A stretch of DNA of 64,000 nt from Gonatopus flavifemur (GCA_018340375.1 JAFFJZ010000054.1:744001-808000), one strand, 5' to 3'; positions 46,880 to 59,399 are shown, counted from the first letter of the stretch. Translations and numbers: made by a program. Notes: generated by a model not told the origin, from the letters alone.

Positions 46880-48650
46880 TCCCTGGTTAAAAGGTCCAAT
46901 AGAAACCGACAGAAACCGATTCAAAATTAATCGGAATTGATGAGCTCAATCGGAGAGGCTCAACTACTGATTCAAGATGAATAGGAATTGATTGGAACGT
47001 GGTATATATAGGATTGAATCGAGGATTTACTGATGGAAAAATATTTGTTCTATTGGAATTAATATGACTTTCAGTGATCAATCGGTTTGTATGAGAGATA
47101 TCTGATTGAGAGTTTGGAAATTTCTCCATTCCATGAGGCAAATGGTTTTTATCGGAAATTCCCATGACCTAAAGCTATTGGAACCGATCGTAAATGTTAC
47201 GTAATGGAGAATTTAATCGGTTTTTATGAAGAATGTCCAATTCGATTAGAGTTCGTACAGATTTGATTGGTCTGTAGGTTTTAATCGGATCATTCCACTA
47301 TCCGAATTCATGGGGAACAATAGGACCATTGACGGATCTGAAAATTGGATAGGGTTGAATGAGAAATATCCAATTCGGATGCAGAATTCCTTTCAGCGGA
47401 TTAAATCATCGGTTTTCATCAGAATTTTCGGTGATTTCGGTCCATCGGAACCAATGGGAAAATTGAACAAAATTCAAGACTTACTGCTATTTCTATCCAG
47501 AATATCCAATTCGATTTGAGTTTGTTTATTCTATTGGTCAATAGGTTTCAATTGGATCATTCGATCATCCCACACTGAAAAAAAGGTGGGTACAGACAAC
47601 GGTGATATAGTTGATTCAACAGTAGAATACGATTGGATATATCCAACTGAATCTGACTGTTGCCTCAACTACATGCAGTTGAATCAACCATCATGGTGTC
47701 AAGTCAACGATTAAACTGTCAATCTGACCGTATATTCGTTGACTTGACCATGATATTCAGTTACCCTAACAACAAAATATAATTGATTTTCGATGAAATT
47801 TTTTTTCAGTGCAATTTATGGGAAATAAAAGGAATATTTACGGGATTGAATATTCAATAGCATTGAATGAGAAATGTCCAATCCAATTTTAGACTTTATT
47901 CCACCGCATTAGCCCTGGTTGAAAAATCCGATAAGATCCGATAGAAACCGATTCAGAATTAATCGGACTGCAAAGGATCAATCGGAACAGTTCAATCCCC
48001 GATTCAAAATCAATAAGAGTTCATCGGAATCTTATTTCTATAGGTTTCAATCGGGGATTCACCAATTAATTCGGGGAATTAATCAGACTTCACATAAACT
48101 ATTGGTCTGTATAAGGGATATCTGATTGGATGATTGAAATTTCCTCCATTCCATAAGACAAACGGTTTTTATCGGAAGTTTCCACAATTTCAATCTATTG
48201 GAACCAATGGGAAACTTTGTGAAATCGAATGATGAATGGGTTTCTTATGGGAGATTTCTGACTGCGTTTAAGGATGTATCGATTTCATTGATCAATGGGT
48301 TTCAATTGGATTATCCCAACATTCAAATTCATTGGAAATAATAGGCAAGTTCACAGATTCTGGAGTCCCATAGGTATGTACCGGCAATAACCGATTCAGT
48401 TTTGAAATTTCTTTCATTGCATCAAATCATTGGTTTTTATCGGAATCCCTGGTGACCTTGATGTGTTGGAACTAATGGGAAAGTTGCTAGAATAGGAAAC
48501 TTTAATCATAGAATACCAAGGGAATCCAATTAGAAAATATTTTATTGGTATCAATCGGAATTTTTATCAGTGATGGAATATCCATTGAATCCCATTGAAA
48601 AATATGTTACTGGTACCAATTATAATTGTAATGATTAATGAAGTGCCGAT
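46880..48650. repeat. Degenerate TCAATCGG-type array
   Basis: Loose repeats of CCGATTNAATTNGG and TTTTATCGGAA. Interrupted by the MITE at 47573-47811. No genes. Confidence 0.55.
47573..47811. mobile_element. CACTGAAAA-type MITE
   Basis: Ends CACTGAAAAAAA and its complement, with CA outside both (47571-47572, 47812-47813). The interior is rich in GTTGACTTGACC / GTTGATTCAAC words. Same terminal class as 11978 and 60987. Confidence 0.65.
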
Positions 48651-48654
48651 TAGA

Positions 48655-49640
48655 GGACTTCTGGTAAGATGGCGAGAGGAGATTGACGGGCAGTAGTTCG
48701 CGGAGAAATAAGTGGACGGTCAAGTGGCAGGAGAGGAGTGAGAAAGGAAGAGGAGGAAGGTAATTGAAGGAAAAGTGAAGTGAAAGAAGTTTTTTCATGA
48801 GGAAAAGTGGTGGAAGTGAGGAGAAAGACAATACAGTGCTGGAAGAAAGTGTGGTGATACACGTGGCGAAAGATGGAAAGAGAGGACGTTGAAATGCTGG
48901 TGGGAGCGATGGTGGGGAAAAATTGAAGGAGAAAGAAGGAGAGTGGGTGAGAAGAATGGAGGCGAAAGTGAATGAAGAGGTGAAAAAGGAAGAAATTGAA
49001 GTAATCAAGGGATTAATGGAAAGGTGAGAGTATGGATGAAGGAGTTGAAGGGAGAAGGAGAAAGAGGAAGAACGGAGGAGCGGCATCCAGCGGAAGAAGT
49101 AGAAGACAGGGAGAACTGAACGGTAAGGAAGATGGAAAAATTACCAACGAGGAAGGGAACCAAGGAGTTGATGAGGAAGGAAGCAGGAGAGCGATATAAG
49201 GTATGCCATCTGCCGGAAGGAGGGAGGAGCGGGAGTAGTGAGAAAGAGAGGAAAGAGGAGGAGAAGGAAGAGGAAGAACGGGAGGGAAGGAGGAAGGAGC
49301 TAGTGATGGTGGAGCTTATGGTTTTTCTTTTGTTCTGTTTTGATGGGGAGGAGATTGGTGACAGAGAGAGAGAGAGAGTAGTTACTTTCTATCATTTATG
49401 TTTTTCTGGTTTTTTTTCCTTTGTCTTGCTTCACTGTCTTTTTAGTTTATAAAGGATGTGCGGAAGAGTTTGGAGGAGAGAGGAAAATTGTGGGGGGGGG
49501 GGGGGGGCGGCGCCCTCGAACCATTGTAAGAGGGCGCCGACAGAATATGAATGAATGCATACAATAAAAATACAACACAATAAAATGCCGATAAAATCAA
49601 AATGAAAAATATTGTGTGCGTACGAATTGGAAATTTCGTC
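48655..49640 (+). repeat. Purine-rich repeat unit inserted in the array, with a G16 run
   Basis: Begins GGACTTCTGGTAAGATGGCG and interrupts the ~65-bp tandem array, which resumes near 49640. The first ~270 bp match 8899-9180. The plus strand is A/G-rich for about 700 bp, with a GAGAGAGAGAGAGAG run near 49363-49378 and 16 consecutive G at 49492-49507. The minus-strand frames are pyrimidine-rich shadows. It may be a LINE 5' region; frames are broken and I cannot name it. Confidence 0.55.
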
Positions 49641-50380
49641 ATTGATAAAAGCCCTATTGGATGCCATTGAGAAATATTTGACTGGTATCAATTAAAATTT
49701 TCATGATTAATGGAATACCGATTCGATCCAATTGAAAAATATTTCATTGGTATTATTCGGAATTTTTTATCAACCATAAAATACCCATTTGGAATTTGGA
49801 ATTTTTGTGATCAATGAAATACCCATTGAATTCCATTGAAAAATATTTCACTGATATCAATCGAAATTTCAATAATCAATAAAATCTCGATCTAATCAAA
49901 AGAAGAATATTTTCTTGGTATCAATAGGAATTCTTATTATTGATGAAATACCTACTGGATGCCATTGAAACATATTTGACTGGTATCAATGAGAATCTTC
50001 ATAATTGATAACATACCGATTCAATCCAATCGAAAAATATCGTATTGGCCTCAATCGGGATTTTCATTGACCATAAAATACCAAGTGAATCCAATTACAC
50101 AATATTCCATTGATATCAATCGGAATTCTTATTATTGATAAAATACCTATTGGATCCCATTGGGAAATATTTGACTCGTATCAATTAGAATTTTCATAAT
50201 TGATAAAATACCGATTGAATCCAATTGAAATATATTGTATTCATATCAATCGGAATTTCTCATCCATCATAAAATACCGATTGAATCCAATTGAAAAATA
50301 TTTTCTTGGTCTTCATTGGGATTTTTATTAATAATGAACTCCCATGCTGTTATTAAGACCGATACAATCCCTCATATGTC
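49641..50380. repeat. ~65-bp degenerate tandem array
   Basis: Units of the form GAAAAATATTTCATTGGTATCAATCGGAA split by ATTGATNAAATACC, repeated about ten times; the same units begin before 48650. The Transib at 50386 inserted into its right part. Confidence 0.75.
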
Positions 50381-50385
50381 CAATG

Positions 50386-50423
50386 CACAGTGGGCCAGAA
50401 ATCTAGTTGCGTGGCCAAAAACG
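50386..50423 (+). repeat. Left terminus of the second Transib, recombination-signal-like
   Basis: CACAGTG (50386-50392), a 22-bp spacer, then CCAAAAACG (50415-50423), 7 of 9 to the nonamer ACAAAAACC. The right terminus (55202 inward) has CACAGTG, the same spacing and CCAAAATTA. Confidence 0.75.
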
Positions 50424-51816
50424 ATTCTTTTTCAAATTGATTGAAATTAAATATAAACATCATAATTTGTTTCCATATACTTTGACACACTGAATCACAA
50501 AATATTGTTACTTTTGGTAGCTTAGGTCCCTCATAAAGGACATTTTCATTTCAAATTTATGTTGAAAAATGAATGCATTGTCATTGAGTTTATACATGCT
50601 CCGAACTCAATATCATTTCTCTAGACATTGCAGCAGTGCATATTTATCTTGTAATTGCATAATTCTAATGATATTTGTAAAGAAATAACATTTTCCATGC
50701 TATATTTTTAGTCTAATCATTTCAGTTTGTCTCATTTCATTAGGTTTTACTGCACTTCTGTACCTTTGAATTGAACCTTCCCCGAGCTTCCACTTCCAAA
50801 TAAACAGAATGATATACCAAACTTTTCGTGAAAGAGTTCTCAACACTGTGGATATGCCCCTTTTTGCCCGTTTTCATTCAGAAGTCAGAAAAATCGTATT
50901 TAATGTGAATGAAAACTCGTTACGTCAATGGGACAAATATTTGAACAAGTGGTAAAAATTGAAAATTTCATTAGAACCGTCTGGATTCTGGTGTACAGAG
51001 GTTTTTAGGGTTGCTGATTATGAATCTGAGGTCAGATTTTGCAAATTCAAGATGGCGGATCCAATATGGCGGAATGAAATTTGAAAATTCATCAAATTTT
51101 CTTAACCCCATAAACACCAATTGTTGCCGTTTTAATGGACCATCAATGGTCCAACGATGCTGATAGCGGCCCTTTAATGGTCCTTTGAAACGCCAGTATT
51201 TGTGTGTGTTGGGAAGGTTCTTCGCTAGTGTTGCCGCGAGCCGCAAAACGAGCCGTAACGAGCTTTAGATTTCAACTGGATTCAAATAGGACTATGAGAC
51301 GTGAAAATTGTCTGAATACTTGGTTGGATGGTCCTATAGTCTCATTCAAAAGTTCATATAAACTCGTAGTTCTGTAATTTGAATTTGCAACCGATTTCTA
51401 CATCCAACAGCATAGGTCCAGCTCGAGTATAGATTGATTTAAAACTTTTTTCAATAAAGATATATCACAATTTGAACCTTCAAATTCAGTTGAAGGTCTG
51501 ATAAATTGGATTTTGGGGCAATTTCGTTGACTAAAGAGCAGGTCACTTTGGATTCAGATAATTCAAAACCTGGAATTCGTTACGGCTTATTTTGCGGCTC
51601 GCGGCAACATCACTCTTCGCTTATGATTCTGATGCGTTATATGCTATACAAAGATTATCGGAGAAGTTCGGTTAATGGCACTTAGTTTATCACGTGACCC
51701 TCATCTTTCAGGATAAAGTGAGCATTTCATCAATATTCAGTCTTTTTCATTTTTGTAAGAGTCGATTCAATTTATAGCAGCTGGTGAATGTGAAAGTTTC
51801 GTTCCATGTGCATAAA

Positions 51817-53964
51817 ATGAAATTCACCAAAAGAGAAATTCTTGAGTTGCTTTCAAATTCACCAAAAAAAGATTCAGTTGTTACATACATATTAAATGAG
51901 CTCAATAAAAACGTAAGTGATTTTGATAAAAAAAAATATAGATTGTCTTAAGCTTGCATTATCAACTATGAAAAGAAAACGGGATATAAAATTTGAGGCT
52001 GCAAATGGAATGACTGATAGATTTCTTTTGAAAAATAAAAAATGGCTTGATTCTGAATTTGTTTTACCTGATTTTATATTCAGATCCTCAGTAGCAGGTC
52101 CTGGTAGAAAATCTCTTGATTACACGGAGAAGTCTGATAGATCAAAAAGACGATATGTTTCAGCTATTAGTGCTGCCAATGCTCATGATCCACAAAGACT
52201 TCTATCGGCTGCACGTCATGCAGCTGATGTATCTGGACAAAATGATGTGAAGGACTAAATGAAATAACAAAAAGTCCCTCTCGTGCTTCTAAGGTGATGA
52301 AATTAATGAATATGGCACCGTCTTCAATTATAAAGAAAACTCCTTTAGAAGCTCTGGTTTTTCTATTAGATCAATCTTTATCAAAGGAGACATACAATGC
52401 TATACGTCAAGAATCTAAGAATTGCGGAGCTGACATATGGCCAGCTTACAATAACTTAAGAGAAACTAAAAATATTTTGAGACCACCAAAAGATGACATT
52501 CTGATAAATGAACATATACCACAGGTTTCCGTTCAATCACTATTGAACCATACAAGTAAACGAATAGTCGAAATGCAAGAAGAAGTTTTACTGAGAGTGA
52601 TGGATACATATGCATTAACAGAATCAGAATTTGTTTTAACATGTTCTTGGGGATTCGATGGTAGCAGTGGTCATTCAAGGTATAAGCAACGTTTTAATAT
52701 TGGTTCAGATAATGTCGGCTCAAATGATGAAAATATTTTTGCAACCACACTGATTCCTTTACAATTAACATGCCGAAATGGAGAGGTAATTTGGTACAAT
52801 AATGCTTTACAATCTCCAAGATTTTGTCGTCCTATTAAATTAGAATTTATCAAAGAATCAGCGGAAGTGATTCTGTCCCAAAAATTGGAAATTCAAAATC
52901 AGATTGATCAATTTAATACCTTGAGTATCGTGATGAGCAGTGACCATGAAATGAGAATCCATTTTTCTATGCATTTAACTTTGATTGATGGAAAGGTATT
53001 GCAAATCTTAACAAACACCAAATCCTCACAGAGCTGCCCTATTTGCAAATCTACTCCAAAACAGTTTAATATTATAGAGAATATTCTTGGGCAAACAAAC
53101 ACTTTTCTTCCTGATCAGAACTCACTTCAGTATGGTGTGAGTCCGTTACATGCATGGATTAGATTGTTCGAATGTTGTTTGCACATAGCCTATCGGATGA
53201 ATGTTAAAAAGTGGCAGCTCAGAACTTATGAGCAGAAAAAGCTGTTTGCAGAACAAAAAGCTCAAATACAAAAATCCTTACATGATAAATTAGGTCTAAT
53301 AGTCGATGAACCAAAATCAGGTGGTAGTGGTAGTACTAACGATGGAAACACGGCGCGTAGAGCATTCCAAAATGCAGATGTTTTCGCTGACTGCTTGAAC
53401 ATTGATTATCAGTTGGTGCATAACTTTAAAATTATTCTCATTTTTCTTTCTTGCCAACTCCCTGTCAACGTAAAAAAATTCCAAGAGTTCTGTATGGATA
53501 CAGCGAAATTATATATTCCTCTCTATCCATGGTACCCTATGCCATCCACAGTTCATAAGATATTAGTTCATGCTGGAGACATAATGAAATACTGTGTTCT
53601 ACCAGTAGGTATGTTTGGAGAAGAGGCATCTGAATCTCGTAATAAAGACTATAAAAGTTTTAGACTCAACCATAGTAAACATTGTAGCAGGGAAGCGAAT
53701 TTGGAAGATTTGTTTTATCGCATAATGGATTCCTCTGATCCAATTGTATCCAACATGAGTATCATATCTCGAATTCGCAGAAGAAAACGATTGCCATTAT
53801 CAGTGGAAGTCAGACAGCTACTTTCGATAGATGACAGAGATAGTGATGATGATGATAATGATGAGTGCAAAACAGGAGATGTGGAACAGACTGAATTTAA
53901 TTTTTTCGATGAATTGTTAGATGGGGTAGAATTATCTGATGAAGAAATCAGTGATAATGATTGA
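51817..53964 (+). pseudogene. Transib transposase, nearly intact (two one-base shifts)
   Basis: A DDE recombinase of the RAG1/Transib family, about 715 residues. The frame starts at ATG 51817 (MKFTKREILELLSN), shifts at an A9 run near 51931-51939, continues as 51917-52258, shifts once more near 52250, then is open from the segment before 52294 to TGA 53962-53964. Numbering from the Met at 52294: D122 in CSWGFDGSSGH, D232 in LIDGKVLQIL, zinc-pair C248/C251, GSTNDGNTARRAF at 346-358, paired H421/H426, and E447 in ESRNKDYKSFR. D122-D232 spacing and H-x4-H followed ~20 residues later by E-x-x-N-K parallel the RAG1 core. A Ser/Asp-rich acidic tail ends the protein. The two shifts, one in a homopolymer, could be recent or assembly errors. 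Confidence 0.9.
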
Positions 53965-54561
53965 ATAAATATTAATCATAAATGATTGAAAAATGTTAAC
54001 AAAACCATAAAAAAAACAAAAAAAAAGACAAACATTAAAAAAAGACAAAAAAAAATACAAAAAATAAGTGATAGAAAAAATACAAAAAAAAGTAAATAAA
54101 AAAAATACGGGATGTAAATTCGGACTAGGAGCCTCCTTGTGGCACATCCTGGGTGCATAACTGCAGCGAATCTTAGCCGTGAATCAAGTTGTATAACTGA
54201 ATTGCCGTTGCTTCAAAAAAGTAAAGTGTGTGTATTTGGGAGGTATCTTATAGAATTTTTTCTGTAAGAAAAAGACAACTTTCGACAAAAAATTCATTGA
54301 TAATTCGTAATTAGCAGCCTAAAAAACTCTAAATGACATTGTTCTCGCACACTTCATGAATTTCAATAATTTTGGATATCATATCGATTCCATCATCTTG
54401 AATTCCAAATTTTGTACCTAATGTGTAGAATTCACAACCTTGGCCACCACCAAACACAGGATTTTATTTCAAATCTTCGGAAATCATGTAGGTCTCACAA
54501 TTTTAAATGAGGAATTTTGACATCGAATTCGAAACCAGCGATCCCAAAAACCTCTTAGTGA

Positions 54562-54786
54562 CACAGTAAAAAATTTTTCGTCATTGTGTAAAGTGTTAAA
54601 ATTTGTGTGTCAAATATTCCACATTTGCGAGTGTTGATTCAACACCATCATTGTGTTAACACAAATGGATTCAACACAATCGTTTGTGTCAACACAACGA
54701 TTGTGTTGAATCAACACTCTAGAATGTTAAATATTCAACACACAAATTTTAACACTTTACACAATGACGAAAAATTTTTTACTGTG
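54562..54786. mobile_element. 225-bp palindromic MITE inside the second Transib
   Basis: Ends CACAGTAAAAAATTTTTCGT and its exact complement; arms continue about 100 bp with TGTGTT/AACACA words. GA lies outside both ends (54560-54561, 54787-54788), a 2-bp duplication that is not TA. Confidence 0.8.
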
Positions 54787-55287
54787 GAAGAGCCAAAGGG
54801 AATTCAATGGATTTGAAAATGAAAATCCGTCGTGTTGGAACCGCTATATGGAATTTTCCAAATCTGAATACAGATTTGAAATCAGTGACCTTGAAAACCC
54901 CTCAGGAAAAAATTTTCAGGAAATTCGGTGAATTTGAGCATTTAAACTCGCCATATCAAATCCTTCATAGCAAATCAGCAACAGATCCGTGATCAGCGAC
55001 CCTGGAAACCCCTGGAAAAGAATTTTCAAGGAATTCGGAGAATTTCAACATTTGAGCCCGCCTATTGGATTCGCCATGTTGAATTTCCCCAATCTGACTG
55101 TAGATTCGGAATCAGCGACCTCAAAAACTCTTATATGCCAGGTTTAGAACAATTCCGACATTTTTAATTTTGGCCACTTTTCCAGCTACCTGGCCCACTG
55201 TGCAATGGACTATTACCAATTGAATCTTATTACTATAGGACACCCATCCCTGACATAAGACAGTCATTTAGTTCATTGATAGGAAGC

Positions 55288-55376
55288 GAACCACGGCATC
55301 GAGCGAGCGGGTGTTCTAGGTCGATCTTCTAGGTTAAGCAACGACAACTGCGGTACAAGGTGGATGGGTGATCACC
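55288..55376 (+). repeat. 5S rRNA-derived SINE or 5S pseudogene
   Basis: AGGTTAAGCAACGACAACTG and GGTACAAGGTGGATGGGTGA align with the 5S rRNA internal promoter (boxes A and C) and the preceding GTTCTAGGTCGATCTTCTAG with the adjacent 5S segment. Several substitutions rule out a working 5S gene. Confidence 0.6.
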
Positions 55377-55379
55377 ATG

Positions 55380-56395
55380 TTGATAACACATAAATGATCG
55401 TTTGAATTTATTTCAGCAATAATTTGTCATACGTAATGATTGAATAAATGATATATGTGTTTGTTCAATTGATATAAAATGCGCGTATATAATGTATATA
55501 AACCGTTCGTTGGTTGGGTTAACAGTCAATAAAATTCAATCAGAAAATCCCGATGCAGGAATCAATTCATTCCGATAAGTTTTTTTATCGGATTTAATCG
55601 GATTTTTTCACCAGGGAAAATGCCGATTAAATCCAGTTAAAAATTATTTCATTGGTATCAATGGGAAAATTCCGATGCAAAAACTCAATTCATTCCGATA
55701 GAATTTTTTTTCATCGGATTCAATCGGATTGTTTAACCAGGGATTCTACCATTCGAATGCAGATGGAGTCTCATTCATCGAATCATTGAATGCCTCATTG
55801 AACCCATTCAAATCGCAGCAAAAAATTTGTGGGATTTTGTTTGTTAATCCCGATCCGGATCATGAAAAAACCTGTAGGATCCGATTGAGAGGCCCTGCGT
55901 TGCCCTGTGAATCCGCTCATCGATTCCAATTCAATTCGGTCTAAATTAACCGGCCACTCGCTCATTGGAACTCCTCAATGAATCGGCAGGATACCTAACG
56001 AATTCTATTGAGATGACGATATTAATATCACCGACCATGAAACCCAAACCCATGTGCCAACGCGGATTCATTCTCATTAAGTTCATTCGTTATCACCCGG
56101 ATTCAGTACATGATACCCAACTGTCAAAATGCTGATACAATCTCATTGAATAAGATTCTCAAATGCCTGAATCGATTCCGATTCAGTGTAATCGAAGCTT
56201 ATCGTTCTCATACACATTGGAGCCTATTCAATCCATCAGTCATACTCGCTTGTTTTCCTATTCATGAATAAGACAGCCCATAGCAGTGATCCGATTGGAT
56301 TCAATCAGCATTTCGACTGCACAATGTTCTGATTCATTCCGATTAGTCGATTGATCAATAGTATTTGGTCGGAATCAATCGTTTTTTGTAACTAG
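55380..56395. repeat. Degenerate TCAATCGG array and diverged copy of the 372-bp unit
   Basis: 55620-55740 holds ATCGGATTNAATCGGATT words. 55740-56110 is a diverged third copy of the unit at 46240-46875. No genes. Confidence 0.6.
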
Positions 56396-56545
56396 GGTAT
56401 CTAAAATATGTCTTATGCGACAGTTTTAGACATCCAAAACATGTTTTGAGTGAGATATTTTCTAGAACTCTCTCACTGGATATCTAGAAGATATCTTTCA
56501 GACTTCTTCAAGACGATTTTTAGATATGATGCAAATTTTGAAAAG
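56395..56545. repeat. AGATATCT/AGACATCC hairpin repeat
   Basis: GGGTATCTAAAATATGTCTT followed by repeated GATATCTAGAAGATATC-like palindromes. Same family as 10008, 42285 and 60700. Confidence 0.55.
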
Positions 56546-56699
56546 CACTCTTGAAAAATGTGTATTTCAGGGGAAAAAAAATCTGTCACAGATTTTAGTT
56601 ATTTTTGTAAAAGAAAATGAAAAAAAATATTTCATCTTTATCTTTTCACGAACATCCCCGAACTCCGCAAAATTTTGTAATTGCTCGTTGTACTGATGA

Positions 56700-56790
56700 G
56701 AAATTATTATGCACCTTCGAGAAATCGAACCCCGGTAAACAACTCACCTGAACGTGAACCTACATAACCTATGCCTAATCGACCTGAGCT
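56700..56790 (-). repeat. tRNA-derived SINE head
   Basis: On the minus strand GTTTAGCTCAGGTCGATTAG (box A-like) and GGGGTTCGATTTC (box B), about 45 bp apart. Similar to 8640-8716. Confidence 0.6.
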
Positions 56791-57175
56791 AAACCGACAC
56801 TTGTGTCTGGGGCAGAAAAAGTTGCAACAAGTGTTCCTGGAGTACCTCGGTTGATTTCCCATAGAACCATGTGTTACAATAATAATCCAATCAGACTCGA
56901 TGAATTTTTGAATCATTTTAATATTAGGGATAGCGAAGTATTGAAAATTCTGTCATGATGTGCCAGTGAATAGAATTTGATTCCGACGTTGACAAATTTC
57001 CAATCCATGTAATTTTCTAACCTCAAAATTTTTGAATCACATATACTTATATGATATATGTACTGTGAGAGGTTATATAATTTTCTCAATAAAATGAATT
57101 GAACTCACAATTATTGATGTATAATTTCATATGAAGTGAATTGTGAATTTGGAAGTGAATTTAATCCAATGTATA
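56791..57175. other. Unassigned AT-rich DNA
   Basis: No coding frame or repeat recognised. Confidence 0.4.
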
Positions 57176-57179
57176 TTAA

Positions 57180-59390
57180 ATCGACGCTCAGAGTTTCTAT
57201 TTTTTGCAATGCTTTGGTTTGAGTCTGTATCCAAACTTTCGTTTACTTTCAAGATCATTATTTCATTCTCTTGGAAACTTACAGAATTTCCTGATTGAAA
57301 GTGATTGTGCTGATCTGGAATACCTACAGTTCTGTATGATACTAATAATTGATAATCCTAGGTGTCATTAGTCAATACCGCATATCTGAGTCACTGTGTT
57401 TGATACCATGTATTGATAAACAATAGTGAGTATACCCTGTAACAATGAACAATACTGGATATAGTTGATCAATACCGTGTATCGATGAACAATATTGGAT
57501 GTAGTTGATCAATACCATGTATTCATGAACAATATTGGATACAGTTTATCGATGCCATGGATCGATGAACAAAATTGGATATAGTTGATCGATACTACAT
57601 ATCCTTGTAGAAGATCATATCTAGGTCGTTTGAACTGTATATATGAACCTTAATGTTGAATTTATTCATGGAGATTGCAATTGGAGATCTCTTTCAATTC
57701 CATAAAACTGTTTTTAGTTGAATCTTACGAGAGCTTTTCAAATTGATATTTCAGTACTGGATGTACTGAAAATCATTTCAGTACTTTGGTTTGACTTTTA
57801 TAAAAGAGTTTGTTTTTTGTGATTTATTAAGTTATACAAATAATGTTTACAAAACCCCAGTAATTTTACCCTCTTGAATCATGAAACATTTATTCTGATA
57901 CGTAGTTTAAAGTGTTTTGTCCTTTCAGATACCCAAGAACGTTTCAAACAGAACATTTTATTCTAAGCATCCAGATTTCATTGAAAACATATGTCATTCA
58001 ATGGAATATTTTCATCAAAGTCTCCTTGTATTGTGACAGTTCCCTTCAGATTCATATACTCTTACTCAAATACATTGAAAATCTGAATTATTCTTTGACT
58101 TATTTTTCATGGGCTTTTTTAATGGCTTATGCATATGTTTATCAATCGTATAACACTAATATACAACTATCCAATTTCATTGTAAAATGATAACCTTTTC
58201 ATGCATCCATCTCATATATCTGTGGCCTGTGGCCTGCATTATGGAACATTCAGTATGACTTGTTTATGTTAGATTGAATTATGTTTAATAATTTCATTAA
58301 TTGTGATGAATGTTCGAAATATAATGAATGTTTCACAGTAAACGGTACAGATGTATGAGATGCATACATGAAAAGGTGTTATATTTCACAATGAAATTGG
58401 ATAGTTGTATATTAGTGTTATACGATTAATAAACATATACATAAGCCATTGAGAAGCCGATGAAAATAGAATAAGTCAAAGAATAATCCAAATCTTCAAT
58501 GTATTTCAGTAAGAATATATGAATCTGAAAGGAACTCTCACAATACAAGAAGACTGTGATCAAAATATTCCATTGAATGACATGTTTTCAATGAAATGTA
58601 GATACTTAGAATAATATGTTTTGTTTGAAACGTTCTTGGGTATCTGAAAAGACAAAACACTTCAAACTATGTATCAGAATAAATGTTTCATGATTCAAAA
58701 GTGTAACATTACTGGGGTTTTGTAAACATTTTTTGTATAACTTAATAAATCACAAAAAACAAACTCTTTTATTAAAATCCAAACCAAAGTACTGGAATGA
58801 TTTTCAGTACATCCAGTATTGAAATATCAATTTGAAAAGCTTTCGTAAGATTTAATTGAAAATAATTTTATGAAATTGAAAGAGATCTACAATTGCAATT
58901 TCAATAAATAAAATCAACATTAAGGTTCATATATACAGTTCAAACAACCTAAATATGATCTTCTACAAGGATATGTAGTATCAATCAACTATATCCAATT
59001 TTGTTCATCGATCAACTTAATCCAATATTGTTCATGAATACATGGTATCGATCAACTACATCCAATATTGTTCATCGATACATGGTATTGATCAACTATA
59101 TCCAATATTGTTTATTGTTACAGGGTATACTCACTATTGTTCATAAATACATGGTATCACACACAGTGACTAATGAGGTATGAGACATGAGGTATTGGCT
59201 AATGACACCTAGGATTATCAATTATTGGTATCATATAGAACTGAAGGTATTCCAGATCAGTACCATCACTTCTGATAAGAAAATTCCATAAGTTCCCAAG
59301 AGAATGAAATAATTATCCTGAAAGTAAACAAAAGTATAGATGAATATTCAAAACCAAGCATTGCAAGAAATAGAAAATCTGAGCATCGAT
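57180..59390. mobile_element. 2.2 kb palindromic element flanked by TTAA
   Basis: Inverted arms of about 1.04 kb (57180-58225 and 58345-59390) around a ~120-bp centre. The ends ATCGA(C/T)GCTCAGA and complement lie inside TTAA (57176-57179, 59391-59394). Arms contain a ~42-bp minisatellite (GTTGATCAATACC...GAACAATATTGGAT), four to five units each. No coding frame. TTAA flanks recall piggyBac, Kolobok or Sola3 targets, but the ends do not match a family I know. Confidence 0.75.
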
Positions 59391-59399
59391 TTAATATGA

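Larger units (their letters stand above)
50386..55202 (+). mobile_element. Second Transib element, both ends and 5-bp duplication present
   Basis: 4817 bp, flanked by CAATG on both sides (50381-50385, 55203-55207). Both ends start CACAGTGGGCCAG; a second shared block GTGGCCAAAA lies 25 bp in, while the bases between differ, so the terminal repeat is bipartite. The interior has AT-rich non-coding DNA, the transposase (51817-53964), a nested palindrome at 54562-54786, and satellite-like units with ATGGCGGA cores near 51001-51070 and 54380-55130. It is a different family from the 16-22 kb copy, as terminal and protein sequences both differ clearly. Confidence 0.92.

Noticed and set aside
48607..49086. 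159-residue minus-strand frame rich in Ser, Phe and Leu
   Set aside because: Shadow of the purine-rich plus strand; pyrimidine-rich complement gives S/F/L/P codons without stops.
16033..55202. CACAGTG signals as evidence of a V(D)J-type immune locus
   Set aside because: They are the ends of Transib elements with 5-bp duplications and their own transposases; no immunoglobulin-like segments are present.
57912..58190. 92-residue frame in the 2.2 kb palindrome
   Set aside because: The opposite arm does not keep an equivalent frame and the composition is that of random AT-rich DNA.
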